Numbered from the stretch's first letter, positions 11,081 through 24,939 are shown. The stretch is 64,000 nucleotides of DNA from Capitulum mitella (GCA_030062745.1 CP099841.1:21889398-21953397), one strand, 5' to 3'. Numbers and translations are program-made. The notes: a model not told the origin generated them from the sequence alone.

Positions 11081-14000
11081 GCAGTTGCCAGGGGAGGCGG
11101 CCTGCAGTTTGGGACAGCTGGTATCCAAAGCCTTAAAGGGTGGCACGCTGGCCGAATAATAAACATTGCCGAGTGACGTTATCTCCAGATCGCTGAGCCG
11201 AATTGCCTCCGGTTTATTTCGGCGTGCTGAATAAGACCCGTCACTGGCCAGATGAGTTTGGCTGTAGGGTGACTGAGATTGTTAAAAAGTGACATTGACC
11301 ACAACTGCTAACCGAAGTTGACGTGTAGTGCTGGGGAAGCCAAGAAGGGTAGGAAAAGGGGGGGGGAAAGAGAGAGAGGGGGGAGGGGGAAGATGAAGCT
11401 AATGGCGCCGTGGGACCGCCCGGTGGGCGGTGGACGCGGCAGACCCGCACAATCAGCACGAGTAAGTCGGCACCGCGTGGCGGTCGCTGTTCCGCTCCAT
11501 TAGAGCTGCGTCGGCACGCGTCTCGACTCCGTCCACCCTCGGCCAGCTCGGCTGACCAGAGCCCGAGTCGATCGCTCCGGACCGTGGCAGTGTGTCGTCC
11601 AGCCGCGGCTGAGGGAGACGGCGCTCAGCTTTCGACTGACAGAAACAGCATCACAGTGTACGCGCAAATACATAATATTATTTCTGTTGTCTGGTGAGCT
11701 GTCTGGCGTGTTTGGGGGTTTTGTTTGCATTTCTTTTTTGGCTTGTCAGTAAAACAAATCATGAATACAGAATCATCAATCGTCTAGTTCAAATGAAAAC
11801 AAACGATGACATTTCATTATCTGTACACCACTCTCTCAGAACAAACATTCCTCAATGACTCTGTATTCGGCTGTCTGCTCAGTCACCGACCATTGTCACC
11901 TGTCCGCAGCCCGGCTCCTAATCCCCCGCGACCCCGTGACCCGACCGCTCGCCGCCTCCACCCAGCCGTGCCCTCCGGCGGCGGTTGGGCGCCCCTGAAA
12001 GTCAGACGCTCCCGCAATACGCCGGGCGACCGCCGCACCGATGACCTCGAACTCAGAGCCTGCTACAGCATCCAACGACGCCTCACGCAGAATGCTCTTG
12101 TGACTTGCATCATGTTTGACCCTATATGCCAGGCACGATGCGCTGTCGGCGTGGTGTGCCAGACATGCGAATACGCATTATTCTCTACGTCTCCTCCGTC
12201 ATGTTTTTTGATCATTCCTCAAACACTCTCCGTCATTACTGCCTTTCATTATTTTCCATTGATCGCACTGCATCGTCGCAAGGTTGTAAATTCTGCGAAA
12301 ACGAAATTTCGAGGCTTCATCCGCTCTCATCTCCAGAAGGCAACGGGTTTCCAGGAAGAGCTCGATGGCGCTGGGACCGGCTGGACACGAGATCAACCGT
12401 CTGTAACTGGCCACCAGAAAGTTCCGGGTGCAAATTGTGAGCCAGACGAGGTGTTACCCACAACGGGTTTGCGGGTACGGAAAATTCTCTCATTTTGTCG
12501 AGAGTATGCGCGCGTTAAGCGAATTAATTTCCAAAAATCCCACGTCCTAATTCTACCATAAAATTTATGTATTGCTGTATATTTATGAACCTCTCATCCG
12601 GAAAGCTCACTGGTCGCAATGCATCGTGGCTTACGTCTGTTGTGGTGAGCTCGTCATCGTCAACAGCTGCTACGATCTCGTTTTTCCGTGCGGAGTCTAA
12701 CGCTGTTCCGCCTTTGAGTGGGATCCAATTTCCTTCTCGGTGTGCGCTGGCAGCAACGATAGCCATTGAATCCATCGGCTCAAGGGTTTGTGATGTCGGC
12801 CGAAATTTAACGAGCCTTCGGCGAGGGTGGATCTTGAAGTGTACGATAGAGACAGCGGATTGTGCTGGCAGCTTGAGAAAGTCGTCTACATTTTGGAGTG
12901 GAACCGACATCTTTAATACGAGCAAAAGTCTAAAATCAGAATCAGGTACGTCCTGCAGAGAAGTAAGTGTAACCGTTATCTGCGCTTGTTCATCACCACT
13001 GCATAGACAAAGAGAATATTACAGAACGGGACATGAAGTGCGCAGTGACTTCAAATATTTTACACGTAATGGTGAAGAGAAAATGTCCGGATGACGGTAA
13101 CACAGTTTTAGAAAGAAAGAAAAGAGAGCGAAATGAAGAGAGGGAAGAAATAAAGATAAGGAACTTAGAAAACAGGTAAGGAATGGAGAAAAGGAAAAAA
13201 TGGGAAAGTGATCAGAGAGGGAAAAAAGAAGAGAGAGCGAGATGTTAAAAATCCATGTTTATTAAACAAGGATGACCTGTTTTGCATTTTCTCTCCCCCT
13301 AATCCGTTTTTACACCTCAAGATAGCCGCAGAAACTTTTGTCACTTTTATGGTTCCTTTATGTTTTCAGTCTGCCTCGCCAAATGAATTCCTGTTTGTCA
13401 CATCAATGACTCAAGTTGATTCGTTTCGTCATACTTTTCCTAGGGCTTACTTACCAAGGGCTTGGCTAGCAAATTTGAGCTTTCCCACTTGCCATGTCCA
13501 AACGATTCAAAATAGAATCGTTAAACCTAGCTTTCGTGTTTTTACACAGTAAAAAATATGAGGAACATTTTATGATACAATGAGTTTATATTATATATTA
13601 TATATATTTCATATTATATATTTTTAGCATAAAATATATTTTATGCACGGTAAAAAAACCGAGTTTTTAGTTATGTCATGGACAATTTAGGAGGGGTGGT
13701 GGGAGTCATGTCAGGTCACTTTAGTATCTTTGGATGACGCGTTTTCAACGCGTCTAGAATGTATGACCAATAATCATTCCGCACCTGTTATTGAGATACC
13801 TTATAACTTGATTGTAACTTTTATGATTACACTAGCGAATTCAAAGGTATTTCTTTAGGAAATATAGTCAATAAAAGTGGTATTAGACTGGCTGCTGCGC
13901 TGGGGCTCAGTGCTATTAATGCTTAAACGAAAAGGTAGCATAACAACTGCAGAGGCGAATAAAAAAAGCAAGAATGGGCAATCAGTAGACCTTCTGATGA

Positions 14001-14239
14001 GACTATCTAAACAACAATGATATTGCAAGGACGACTAGGTATTGTTCTGTGTTTACCACTCGCACGATAGCATAAGATCACAGGGTAAATAGTATGCGTT
14101 TTTTTACGTAAGCCAGGGTGTATCCGGAAGCGAATCCAAGAGATCTTTAGTTTGCGATCATAAATCGCGCTGATCATAGTACAGTTCAGATTTACACCAG
14201 GAAGTGTGCCTCCAGAAGCCTTGTTTTACATCCATTTCT
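11081..14239. other. Intergenic, no recognised gene; purine-rich tract
   Basis: Long open frames at 11,806-12,561 (plus, 251 codons) and 12,524-12,925 (minus, 133 codons) show no recognisable domain and overlap each other. About 13,095-13,250 is a GA-rich purine tract. 13,590-13,640 is AT-rich. A short perfect inverted repeat with arms GACGCGTT/AACGCGTC lies at 13,736-13,754. Confidence 0.35.
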
Positions 14240-14499
14240 AGACTTTCGGAACTAGGGGTGCGGCCAAGATGTTCTTAATGGGGGGAGGGGGCGGAGCTCA
14301 GCGTGAACTGACATCATACGGAAACCGCTGCTGGGAAGATGTGCAATGTCTTTTTTTTTACAAATAACGCGGACCTAAGGGGATGGGCATAGGTCCCCTG
14401 GCCCCTCCTTTGGATGCTCGGGTGTTTGGAACCGTTATTATTAAATGCCATTTTGACATGAATTTGATTCACCACCACTAATTTGAGCTTTGTCAAAAC

Positions 14500-16199
14500 C
14501 TAGCTGTAAAAGAGCACATTTACGGTGGTTCAAATCACCTGCCTAAGTTCGATTTAGAAACTGACCATGCTACACAAATTATCCAGAAGCAAAACCCTAT
14601 TACTCTTTAATCTTCACTCACCCGGAGAAGATCTCGAGACCGCCCTCAAATCTTCTAAACATGACGGAAAAAACCTTTCTCCTGGCCGGAAATGGGTGGT
14701 GGATGAGCACCCCTCAGGCTGTTTGAGGACAACTAAAAACGGAAATGCGCAGAGATACAAAACTTAGAGTGCCTCTTAATACATCCCTTTTACACCTTGT
14801 GTAAAGTTTTAAACTCAGGATCACTTCAGGTAACTGACCTGGGACAGGTCAAATCAAACCATGCCCCCAAAAATGAAACTGACATAACATTTTGCGAAAT
14901 GCGCCGATTGACATCGAAGTGGGCACATTGATATGACATGACAAAGGGGACAATTCTGCTATCACGAATTTTCCGGAAATTTCCGGATCATTGCCCTGAG
15001 GTCATCTAAACTTGCGGCCTTTCCGCGTTTGCTATTGAGATTGCGGGACTGATTTGGTGGTTCTAAAGCTTGGGTATACACCATGTTGCCTCTAAAGTTA
15101 TTTTTGCATGCGTGATTGGTCCTCTTGACCGGTGACCTGGGGTCAGGTCGCGTTTCGTGCCGAATTTTCAGAGCCGCGACCGTGCGCAATTCCTTGGTTT
15201 ACAGTCGGGAAATGTTTGTAGGTAGTTATATGTGATTTGGAAGTCCTAATGCACTGGCAAAAACTTATTTGCCAAGGGCGATCCAATGCAGTTTGACCCA
15301 AGTTGACCTGATTTAACCTTAAAAATATCATGTCTATTTTCCATGCAAACACACTTCGTATGGCCAAATATGATAAGAACTATCGTCATGGCTTACTTCT
15401 GCACAGTGTGTGTTGTCACAAGCCTCCTATTGTTGGTCGCCAAAATGAAAACCCTTCCCGTTGCGGAAATAGCTTCTCACTATTAGGCCTTTTGCATTGC
15501 GGTCGTGCCCGCAGTCCGGTATCTGAGAAACTTACGTTAAAAATGCTTTTCGGCACGGGTTTCATGATGTACAAGGGTTACTATATGACCCGATGTTATA
15601 AAATTTCATACTGTATCGTGTCAGAACAGTGACAATGTGGCAGACGATGCGACAAAATGAGGAACTACCGTCGTATCGGCGTCAATGCCTTGCCTTAGTT
15701 TGGCCCTATTTGACTTTAATATGATAGTTGCAGTCTTCATATGCATGTCAAACACATCTGCGGCACATTTCAAGGCACATGCTAAAGCATTCAGAAAAAT
15801 CAAGGCTCCTGCCCCCACCCCCAAAAACGATTTTTTGCACTCATCTTCCGCTTTCATTCAGATGATCAAATTCGGTCTCAATCGCCATTTTTCCCCCTCG
15901 TTTGTAAATCAGATCTTCATTAAATTTATAAAATCTTTTTGGAGTCACGGAGAAGCCTGGTTATTGAAGTTTTCTGCCAAAAATTAAACACGGTTAGTTG
16001 ACCTGTGATGGCCTTTGGTGACATCAGTATTGACCGTATTTGAAAAATAGGTGTTTTTTTCTAATTTCGCGAAGTGCTTTCCAATGGCGCGTTTTTCTTC
16101 CAATGGGAGGCTTATAGTTCTCGAGATCTTGGGGGTGCTCATCCACCCCCGGCCTGGCGAATGTTTCAGCCAGCGGTGGTGCGGAGGCCGGCCCGGCGA
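14500..16199. repeat. Mosaic of decayed TGACCT-rich elements
   Basis: This block carries text shared with the other half-site-rich elements of the window. For example, CTGCTATCACGAATTTTCCGG near 14,957 parallels 32,615 inside the TTAA element at 32.3-33.6 kb. Near 16,115-16,165, TAGTTCTCGAGATC followed by a G-run/C-run hairpin matches, on the opposite strand, the subterminal region of the elements at 45.0 and 52.9 kb. Boundaries are not recoverable by eye and several fragments are probably joined. Confidence 0.5.
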
Positions 16200-17560
16200 G
16201 GGTTCAACAAGGTACGCCACAAAGGATGTAATCGCATGCCAGCGATTGTCAGCAAGAGATATTGACAAACGAAACACGTTGCTCTTATTCCAAACTAATT
16301 TAATACAAAATGTATACCGTTAACGTTTGGGGAATTTCTCTGACCTGACTTCAAGTCAGCCATATTGGGATGCAGTTTTTGGCCTTTCTGCCAGAAACTG
16401 TCCTGCGCAAAAACGGTTTTGAGTAATAAAAAAGACAAAAATGTCCTGATACGCTTTTGAATGGTGCAAGATACCGTTTGTAAAGGGCCAGTGATTAGAT
16501 CTGAGATCAGGTCATTTGGTTACAAAATCGAATGTACGAGAAAATGGGCATGAAATGCATTTGCTATTCACTTCTGATAAGGCAGAAAGGCATTTTAATT
16601 TATGCTCGTAAAGCCTTTGAAATACCACGACATTATGAGACCTCACACGACCTGATATCATTTCAAAGATCATTTGTTGCTTGGGACGCCGTAGAATTTC
16701 ATGGAACGTTTCAAGGCGACGCATAGATTTGGTCTGACGTGTTTTATTATGTTTTTTAGATATAAACAATTATCTGTCTGACATGAGTTGGCCTCGCATG
16801 ACTGTATTGGCCGAAGAAGCTCATGTTTAATAACTCGAACCGTTTTTATGATCTCAGACGTGTTTTCATACCGTGCTGTGTTCTGTGACACCGTGATATT
16901 TTGAATGAGACAGACACGTTTTTCCTCATATTGTTCTTGGGCCGATCTGAAGTGACCTGTCCATGACTTCTGCGTCATTCAGAGACATATAAGCATGATG
17001 ATAGCGATCAAATAACATTTGTTTGACATTCGTACCCTTACCCAATCACGAAACACGAATGTTGCAAGATATGACCTTAGATGACCTGATATGACGTTCA
17101 ACGACCTGCATCAGTCTTTTCTGATCAAAAGTTGTCATATGTAACCAAACATTAGCAATAATGTAACCAAACATTAGCAATAGTGATTTAATTCAACATA
17201 AATCCCTATTGTATTCCCGTGGCTCTTAACCTGATCTGACATGATCTGGTAATTCTTTTTGCCTCAAATTATTATTTTTAATGAAGAAGCATTTCTGCCC
17301 CTTCTTAGGCTATCCGATACTCAAGATCGTTTTACAGGACTGTCATATTTGCTTTATTGCCCACAGATTTTTGGAATCAAGACATGACCTTACTTGGCCT
17401 TTTGACCCTACAATGCTACTTCAAAGTAAAAAATGTGGGCTTTCTTCATAGAATGTAACGAGCTTTCGATTGGTGTCCCCTTCATCTTCGTGGTTCTCTT
17501 ATTTTTCGAGATCACGGAGGAGGGATTCTCAAGAACCCCGCCCGCTCCCCGCCCTCCCGC
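16200..17560. repeat. Dispersed element copy 1 (pair with 34.15-35.48 kb)
   Basis: It aligns almost end to end with 34,150-35,480. Shared landmarks are GCCAG..ATTGTCA near 16,239 and 34,200; GATACGCTTTTGAATG versus GATACGTCCTTTGAACG; GCATTTGCTATTCAC versus GCATTTGCCATTCGC; and TTATGCTCGTAAAGCC versus TTATGCTCGTGAAGAC. Many TGACCT hexamers are present. A 22-bp direct duplication of GTAACCAAACATTAGCAATA at about 17,141-17,183 occurs only in this copy. There is no open frame of note, so it is non-autonomous. Confidence 0.8.
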
Positions 17561-19029
17561 ATGCGAAGGTCGTTGCGGACACCCGGGAGTGCGCGAGATA
17601 ATCTGATATCAGCATTGAAGGAAGCCTTGTATTTTCCTGCGTATGCAGAATGTGGAGAATGCCGCAATAACTCTTTCAGTTCTCTTGAGACGGTAAATGT
17701 TCACGAAATTGCAAAGAGATTCGTAAATAGATAAATATCAAAAGCAAATATATACTTTTGCATTCCTAATCTCATTCGCTTTGTTTTCTGACAACCCTCA
17801 CCGACAATATCTGACCCAAATACAACCAACACATATTAGGTGGGCCCTTTTTGGATACTCACGCTGCCATCCATAATTCCTTGGATTCTTAACATTTCCA
17901 TTTACAGATTATGTCTCAAGGCAGTGTCTGAGCTGTTTTGCGAAAAAATCGGACGCCTTAAAGTTAGAAGGCAGAATAAGCCCCCCCCATACAGACACAA
18001 ACGAGACTGAGCTCTAAAATGGGCTCTGGAATAGGGTTGACAAGTCAGCAACAACAGATAATGCGCCTGCCAATTCTTTCAGATATATGATTGGGAATTG
18101 TTCAGCTCAAATATGAAACAAACTAACTAAATGTACATAGTAAAACTGTAATGAGAAGTATTATTATTATTATGCCTTTTTAATGTCATTGCTTACATTT
18201 CTTCCACATCCGCAAACAAAATGCAATGCATTTAGGAGTAAACATTGCGCTCGAAAGAATATCTCTGTCTTCATCCAGTTACGTAATGAGCCCTGCCTTT
18301 CCTCAGCGATTTCCGGCGCCGCATTCTGCGGTGATGTATCTTCAGGTTTCGTGCGAAATCGGGCTGCTCAAGATTATTTTCAAGATAGCACTCACCTATT
18401 TTTGGGCACCTCATTTCCGTGAAAGACCTGAATAGATGCCGTCAAATTACTGTGTCACTTTGCATCTTAAATTATAAGGCTGGGCGAAAGTTCTACGATC
18501 TTGGTCCTGGTCTGTTTCCGGTCAGGACTAGTGGAGAAAGCTACTGAGTTAGATCACGATTGCAATCTTCGCCGACGTTAATTGCCAGTGAGTCACTGGT
18601 AACGTCAAATCAGTTTTGTTTTAATCAGTTTTGGGCAAAACGCATGGTGTCTGTAAAGGCGAGCACCAGACCACTAACGGGCACGACAATTCCGATCAGC
18701 TCGCAGATGACCCAATGCTGAAGCTCCGTGAGCGAATCTTCCCTGGGTGCGTACAAGGTTTACTGTGCTTTAAAATAGCGAGACCTGTGTCTGACAAAAG
18801 AAGATAATGAGTCCGAGGCAACGGCATTTCGTATCGTCATGCTGTACATCTTCGCACTACGTTCCCGTCCTTGCACGCGACACAGGAACTCTATAACTCG
18901 TTCGATGACGGTGGCTAAGCTGTGCCGTGGTGAGTTGAACGTTTACGACACATGGAGGGTCGTCAGCGCTGAGCGTACGGACTGGCAACTAGCTGTTGAC
19001 ACTTTTAGAATCCACATATCCCACTACTT
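17561..19029. other. Intergenic, no gene seen
   Basis: No exon or RNA gene is recognised. The composition becomes steadily less AT-rich toward the CpG island that follows. Confidence 0.35.
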
Positions 19030-19465
19030 GGGGGGGAGGGGGCAGACTAGCGTCCGACGAACGCCTACTGCTGGCATCCAGCGGCAGACCGACCTTCGCG
19101 GCCGAGCCGGCCCTGCGCCCGCCCGCGCCGCTCGTGCCGCCACGTGCGCGGCGCCGCGGCCCGTGGCGGCACGAGCGGCGCCGGGCGGTCTCAATCGGGC
19201 CGCGTGTCGGCCGGGAAATGGAGCACTTTGTCGGGCGCGGCGCCGCGGCGTCATTACGGCGAGCGGCCATTTCTCGGCGGCCGGACGGACGCGGCGCGGC
19301 GCGCCGTGCCTCACCCCGGCCAGCACCCGGCCGCCGCCGTAATGGCCCGCCGGCCAAATGACGCCGGCGGCGGCGGCGGCCGCGGCCGCGGTGCGCCCCT
19401 CCGGCCCGTGCGTCACCGACGCCGCGCCGCGCCCGCCCGCCGCGGCCGGCTAAGCCGTTTATAAA
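19030..19465. other. CpG island ending in a TATA-like box
   Basis: About 420 bp are extremely rich in G, C and CpG, with a GGC-triplet run at about 19,363-19,380. All six frames are partly open, which is expected for such composition, and none shows a domain. TTTATAAA (19458-19465) lies at the downstream edge, so an island-type promoter firing to the right is conceivable. No downstream exon was recognised. Confidence 0.5.
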
Positions 19466-22159
19466 CGCAGGGTGTTAGCTTTAATTGGGGGCTGCGCGCC
19501 GACAGGAGGTCCGGCGGCTGGCGTGGCTCGTTGGGGTCTGGTCGTGCTGGGCGCCCGGGGTTTGGAGGCGTCCAGTACCTGATCCGGCCACTGGTATCTG
19601 AGCACGCGCGGAAATCAGAACACGCTACCTCTGACTTTAAACGCTAGATGGGCATCTGTGTTCCGATTCTTTGTGTGGCAGAGACGTATTCATGACAGAA
19701 CAGGACTTGTTCAGAACGGAGGTGAACAGGTGCCCCTGATGATCGCACTTAGACCAGCACCCTGATCCGACGAGTTACTGGGAAACGTTTGCTCCCGGCC
19801 TCTGGTTTTAGGCTCTGGACTCTTGAAAGGCTACCGCGGCACCGAAGTCTATATGCCTGAAGCACGTTGGCATTTTTTGGAAAAAAATACCCGGCCAGTT
19901 CATCCTAGATCATGTCATATGACGACACAACCTGAATCATATAACCTGTCTACAGACAAACATCACGAAAGCCAAGCATACTGATGTGCACTTTGCCCGT
20001 CACATGAACTGAGTTCAACAATGGCTGTCTGATAGCTTCGCTCAGTGCTGATTTAATTTTTTTTCTGAGGCGACTGTTGCCCTGACGATAATCCCACTGT
20101 AGACACAGACAAACAAATAACATTTCGAAACTTTTCGCACAATTGTACGCTGAACTGTTTGCCCCTTCCCTTTTATTAAGCAAACAACCGCGCCCTTCAG
20201 ACTCCGTAGCGGTACAACCATAAACACATTAGGCAAAATGCCAGGCCAAGACCTTGTTTGACCTCATGGCTTAGGTCTGCCCCGTGCCACTCTGCGAAAA
20301 TAAGAAATTTTTCTTGGCAGAATAGGACTTTTTGACAGTGCACATTGCCAGTTCTGACCACTATTGCACTGCTAGAATGTATCTAAACCAGTAAGCATAT
20401 TACCGCCAGTTTTTGGGCTTGAACTATGCCCATCGCAGCATTCCATGCACTGGACAAATCCACGGATTGCGGATTTGTCTGCATGTTGGATTGGGCCGGA
20501 CCAGAAAATTGAAGCAAGAAATGGATTATAGCTGGACAACATTTTACAATTTGCCAGGCCACGCTGATTGGACGGATTGAAAATAAGTTAAATTTGAGAA
20601 GATGCTAAATGGGCGTGATTTCTGCGACCAGTCAGAATACATACTGAATTTGTTGAAAATAAACAGTAAACATGCTTAGATATGCAACATTTACCTTACG
20701 ACGATTCAAAACTTAAATACGGATTGGTGCGGTTTTTATAAGCATATTTTCGCTATGACGGATTGGACCTGACCGCAATCAGGAATTATGGAAAAGTCGG
20801 ATTGCGGATGGATGGGATCTTAGACTTCGTGGACTGGACCAGATTGGACAGGATCCTAAAAATTCAGTCCGTGAGGGGTTCTAACACCCATAACCTCATC
20901 TTTAACCTTGAGTTAGATAAATGGTTCTCACATGGAACTTCAGAATGACAGCTATCGATTACTGTTTGAATCGCTGAAATCCTTTTATTGGATCTCGAGG
21001 CAGCGGGAAAATGTCTCCTCCCCAACTGGTCTTTTGTGCCATCTTCATGATGTGCCCTGACACCTATTAATCCCCATTCATGGCATCCTCAGTAGGTCTG
21101 TATCAAGAGCTGTCATAACGACAATCAGAGAGCAAATGTGTTGGCTATTGCATGTACTGCCCAGATGTACATGTTAAAACGCGATGCCAGCCTATAAAGG
21201 TCTGTAATTTTCATGGCTTTAGACAGAATGTGTCCGTGATATTTACCTTTTATTGACTACTGTGAACTTGGGACGGACTGGCCGTAATGTGTGAAAGGAA
21301 ATGGCTACGGAATTTTCGGACTGTTTGATTTAAGAGACATTTGGGAACCGTGGCAACCAGAAAGAGGGACAATTCCTAGGCAGACAGATGCAAAAAGGTT
21401 ATTGGGCAAAAGGACGCACCGTCTTTTTAGCGTTGGTCACAAATCGACCCAATGTCTCACCTGAGCCAATCAAAAGCACGAATCATCATTTTAAACCGTT
21501 TTGAACGTCCCATCCAGGCCCGTCATGTCGCATAACCGTTGGCGCCAATGGCGGACTGTCCCCAGCTGATGAGCCAAATTAGCATTTCGTATACCCAGAA
21601 ACGGGTGATTACGACCCAAAAATAACATAAGCAATTGTCAAGCGGATAGTCTGAAGCTTCCCAGAGCGAGCTGATTCTTAATTACAGTGCTGTGAACTGA
21701 CTGATTGAATTTGTAATCAAATCAAATGAAGGGCTCACGCGAAGCTGGTGATAGCGGCAGCGCTCTCAGCGTTAAAACAGGTTTCGCTACAATTTAAACG
21801 CCAAGACGAGCGTTAGAAACTACCGGTTGTCACGAGAAACACAGCTGCTAGGACTTCTCAAGATCAATGCGTTATGCCAATGACATTAAAGTGATTAATG
21901 AACATTGAGAAACAAGAGGATATAACGCTTAAATAATTTGTAGATCGCATGTCTTTGGCAGCAGTAACAATGATTCAGTGGTTCTTGAGTAACTATATGT
22001 AATTTTAGCGCAGTCTGAAAGGGTTGCGCTATTTCTTTTTTTAGGAGATGTGTAAAATTTATTTTCTACTTTTTCGATACGAGAAAACTTTTTCGTTTTC
22101 ACGTTACAAATGGAGCATTTCTTGTACTGGTGGGTGCTAGAACCACCATTGCATTGACA
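19466..22159. other. Intergenic, no gene seen
   Basis: Ordinary composition with short open frames only. Confidence 0.35.
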
Positions 22160-22246
22160 TGGGTTCCGAGGAACCCACTAATGTCTACATAGTGTCTACA
22201 TAGACATGTCTATGTCTATGTCTATGTAGTGTCTATGTCTATGTCT

Positions 22247-22292
<46 letters not shown>

Positions 22293-22302
22293 ATAGACAT
22301 GT
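22160..22302. repeat. Palindromic TGTCTA/(TA)n microsatellite
   Basis: A small hairpin (TGGGTTC CGAG GAACCCA, 22160-22177) precedes a run of TGTCTA hexamers, a long (AT)n run at about 22,247-22,286, and then TGTGTGTATAGACATGTCTACT. The hexamers on the left are complementary to the sequence on the right, so the whole tract can fold into one large hairpin around the AT core. Confidence 0.85.
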
Positions 22303-22479
22303 CTACTCTCCGCCTCCCTCCCTCTCCCCCTCTCCCCTGCGTTTCAACGACCCTCCGTCACAGAGCAAGGCAATGCCGTCGAGATGACCCATTTCCGAAT
22401 CGACCTCTAAATGATAGTGTGTGCCGACCTCGCCAGTAATGACGTTGCGCACATCGTGGCGCGGTGACCTTTAACTGCA

Positions 22480-24035
22480 GCGGTTCAGTTCCCGTTACCG
22501 TATAATGAGCGGGCGAGCGCCGTCACTGCAAACTTGGCCGGCTGCAAGCTTTGCAAGTTACGACTGATCAAATGGCCGGGAGACGTTCCACGTGGCCTGG
22601 CAGTCAACCCCCCGCGGCGGCCGCATAGTTTGCCCAACAGTCCGACCGGGCCCGGCGCTGGCCGCGCTGTCAAGACGGCGGCGGACAGGCGACTGCCAAT
22701 CGGCACGCGGCGGCGCGCCCGTATTACGCCGAGCCGAGCCCACTCGTGAGCAGGCACACGCAGCGCCACTTACAGCCATGGCCCGGCGCCAAAGTTGGCT
22801 GCAATCAGGCAGGCCGGCCGTCAGAACAATCTTCGCACGCTGCGGCTTCGCTCGGAGCCCGCCTGTCCGCCGGCGCAGCGTCTCGCCCCGAGCGAGCTTT
22901 GACTACGGGCCGGGTCGATAGAGCAGCGTCAATGCCGAGACCTCACAGCGGCATGTGCAATTAGGGTGCCGTCCTTACACGGGCGGCGTGAAGCGGCGGC
23001 GTGACTGACAGGCGGGGCGTGATGTCGCGGCGTGACTGACAGGCGGGACATGACGCCGCGGCGCTCCGCACGACAGGAGCGGAGGGCCCTCCTGCACGGC
23101 GTCAGCACCGGCGAAAATCGGCGCGACATCGCCGGCACCGAAGCGGCGACCGGCGATCGGCGACCGCACATCGGCGACCAGCCACTGGCGACTGGCGACC
23201 CGTGACCGGCGACCGGCGACCAACGACCGGCCACCGGCGACCGGCGGCCAGCGACCGTCCCCGCGTGCCTCGCGACTCGGCGGTGCCGAGAACCGGCTCC
23301 AGTCGTAGTCACCGCGGCTTTGGCGAGCGTGGCGCCGGACCGGGCCAGGCCGCCTGATGAATGCCGTCTGCGGCCTGAGAGGCAGCGGGCCGGCACCGCC
23401 CTCCGACGGGCCGGCCCCGTCCACGGCCGGCGAACACGACCCCGGACCGTCGCCGACAGACGAATTGCCGGGAGACGGGACCGACGCTTTGTCCGACCGA
23501 CCTCGGCCTCGTCCGCCGGCGAGGCTCAAAGACGAAGCGCTTGGCTGTGGCCTTTAGCAGGTCGCCGCTTGTCTGTAACGAACTAGCTCGTCCGTCTCCG
23601 GGGTAACGCAACACCCGTGATTAAATACATTATTTCTGTAAATCGATAAAATCATTAGTTGCTATAAAAATCGGAGCCGGGTTCTATCTTCTCACACTCC
23701 GCGCTGGACACCGGCAGTCGACATAAAGCCTCGCATCGCTCGCCGCCGCGGCGTCTCGGTCCCGTCGTAAACCCGGCGAGAGCAGCCAGCGGCGGCCGCC
23801 GTCCCGCCGGACCGAGCACGGCCCGCGGTCCGGCGGACGTCCGGCCGACCGCCGCCGACGCCGCCTCGTCGGGGCCGACGCGGGCGGCCGGAGCCGACGG
23901 GCGGCAGACGGTGGCGGCGCGCGGCGCGGTGACGACCCCTGGTGACGAGCGGCGGTCGACGGCCGGACGCGGTGTCGCGCGCGGACCGGCGACTCCGGCC
24001 TCAGGCCGACCGGAGCGGACCCTCGCACGGTACGT
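22480..24035. other. Cluster of CpG-rich islands with short GC repeats
   Basis: Three GC/CpG-dense blocks (about 22,500-22,920, 22,980-23,580 and 23,690-24,030) are separated by short AT-richer gaps. At 23,140-23,260 a heptamer-like unit (CGACCGG/CGACTGG) is repeated irregularly. At 22,982-23,052 a longer unit containing GGCGTGACTGACAGGCGGG is duplicated. Frames are open on both strands, with low-complexity Arg/Ala/Pro/Gly translations and no domain, so I do not call a gene. Confidence 0.5.
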
Positions 24036-24939
24036 TTCAACCACTTGTTTTGAGTGTTGTGAAGCTGCAAGCGTATTTAACAGGATTTGGCGGGCGATAA
24101 TTTATTTGTCTTGCTTTGCCAGCAGAAGAAAGCAGGAGATATCAAGCCTCAGGTTCAAAGGATGAGTAATTAAGTATAGCAGAACACACACATAAATCAT
24201 ACGGTGTTGCTTTCTTCACAAACTCTGCAACTATGATGGCCAGAGCCGTGAAGTCCATACGTCACAAGAGACATGATTTAGGTTTTAACAAACTGAAGCA
24301 ACAGTGAAAAGACCAACTGCATTTTCGCCCAACAGGTACCAAATAATGATAGGAATGCTAATTGTTCTGTTAGCGCACAGCGGTGTTTGATTTAGGCGGC
24401 GCAATCATTTATGATTTTTCACCATGTCGCTCTTGAGGTCCGAAGCCATGCGGCCTGTATGCAACCATCGTGAATCAGATATGCTTGTTTTTTATGAAAC
24501 CATAAGCCATGAAAAAAATAGGGTAAACCGAAACAAGAAGTGAATTTTGTTTTAATATTAATGTGTTAAATGTGCTAAATTACAGAAACGTTACATATTT
24601 TTTTAGTACGACCGAGCAAAGGAGAATGGCCTACTTGAATCAATATCGTCGTTCAGTATGAACAACGTACTACCAGTGTTTTTCACATAAAAATAATTTT
24701 CCCTGATAACAGCAAGCTGACATTTTGATATTCTGCAAATCCGTTCGTAAGGACAAGTTGGCGAGTCGGAAGCATCTGTTATTTAAAAGTCTCCCTTGAA
24801 AATGTAATTTTTAATCACTTTATCTGGTGCACCAAAAGAGATGACGAAATTCCTACATCAACTCTGAGGGCCTCCCTTTGCACGACAACCGGCTTTTCGT
24901 GAGCCCCATATTTACCTCCGACTGTGGAGGTACCGCCCA
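24036..24939. other. AT-rich intergenic, no gene seen
   Basis: An AT-rich gap between two CpG islands with no supported feature. Confidence 0.35.

Noticed and set aside
11806-12561. Longest plus-strand open frame (251 codons)
   Set aside because: No recognisable domain, crosses a GC-rich patch that inflates frame length, and overlaps other frames; no splice or promoter context ties it to a gene.
12524-12925. Minus-strand 133-codon frame with a protein-like N-terminal look
   Set aside because: No family recognised, and an open frame of 175 codons lies antisense to it; not enough to call a gene. A protein-profile search would settle it.
18839-19464. Several 100-170 codon frames on both strands at 19 kb
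   Set aside because: Same composition effect in a CpG island; no domain.
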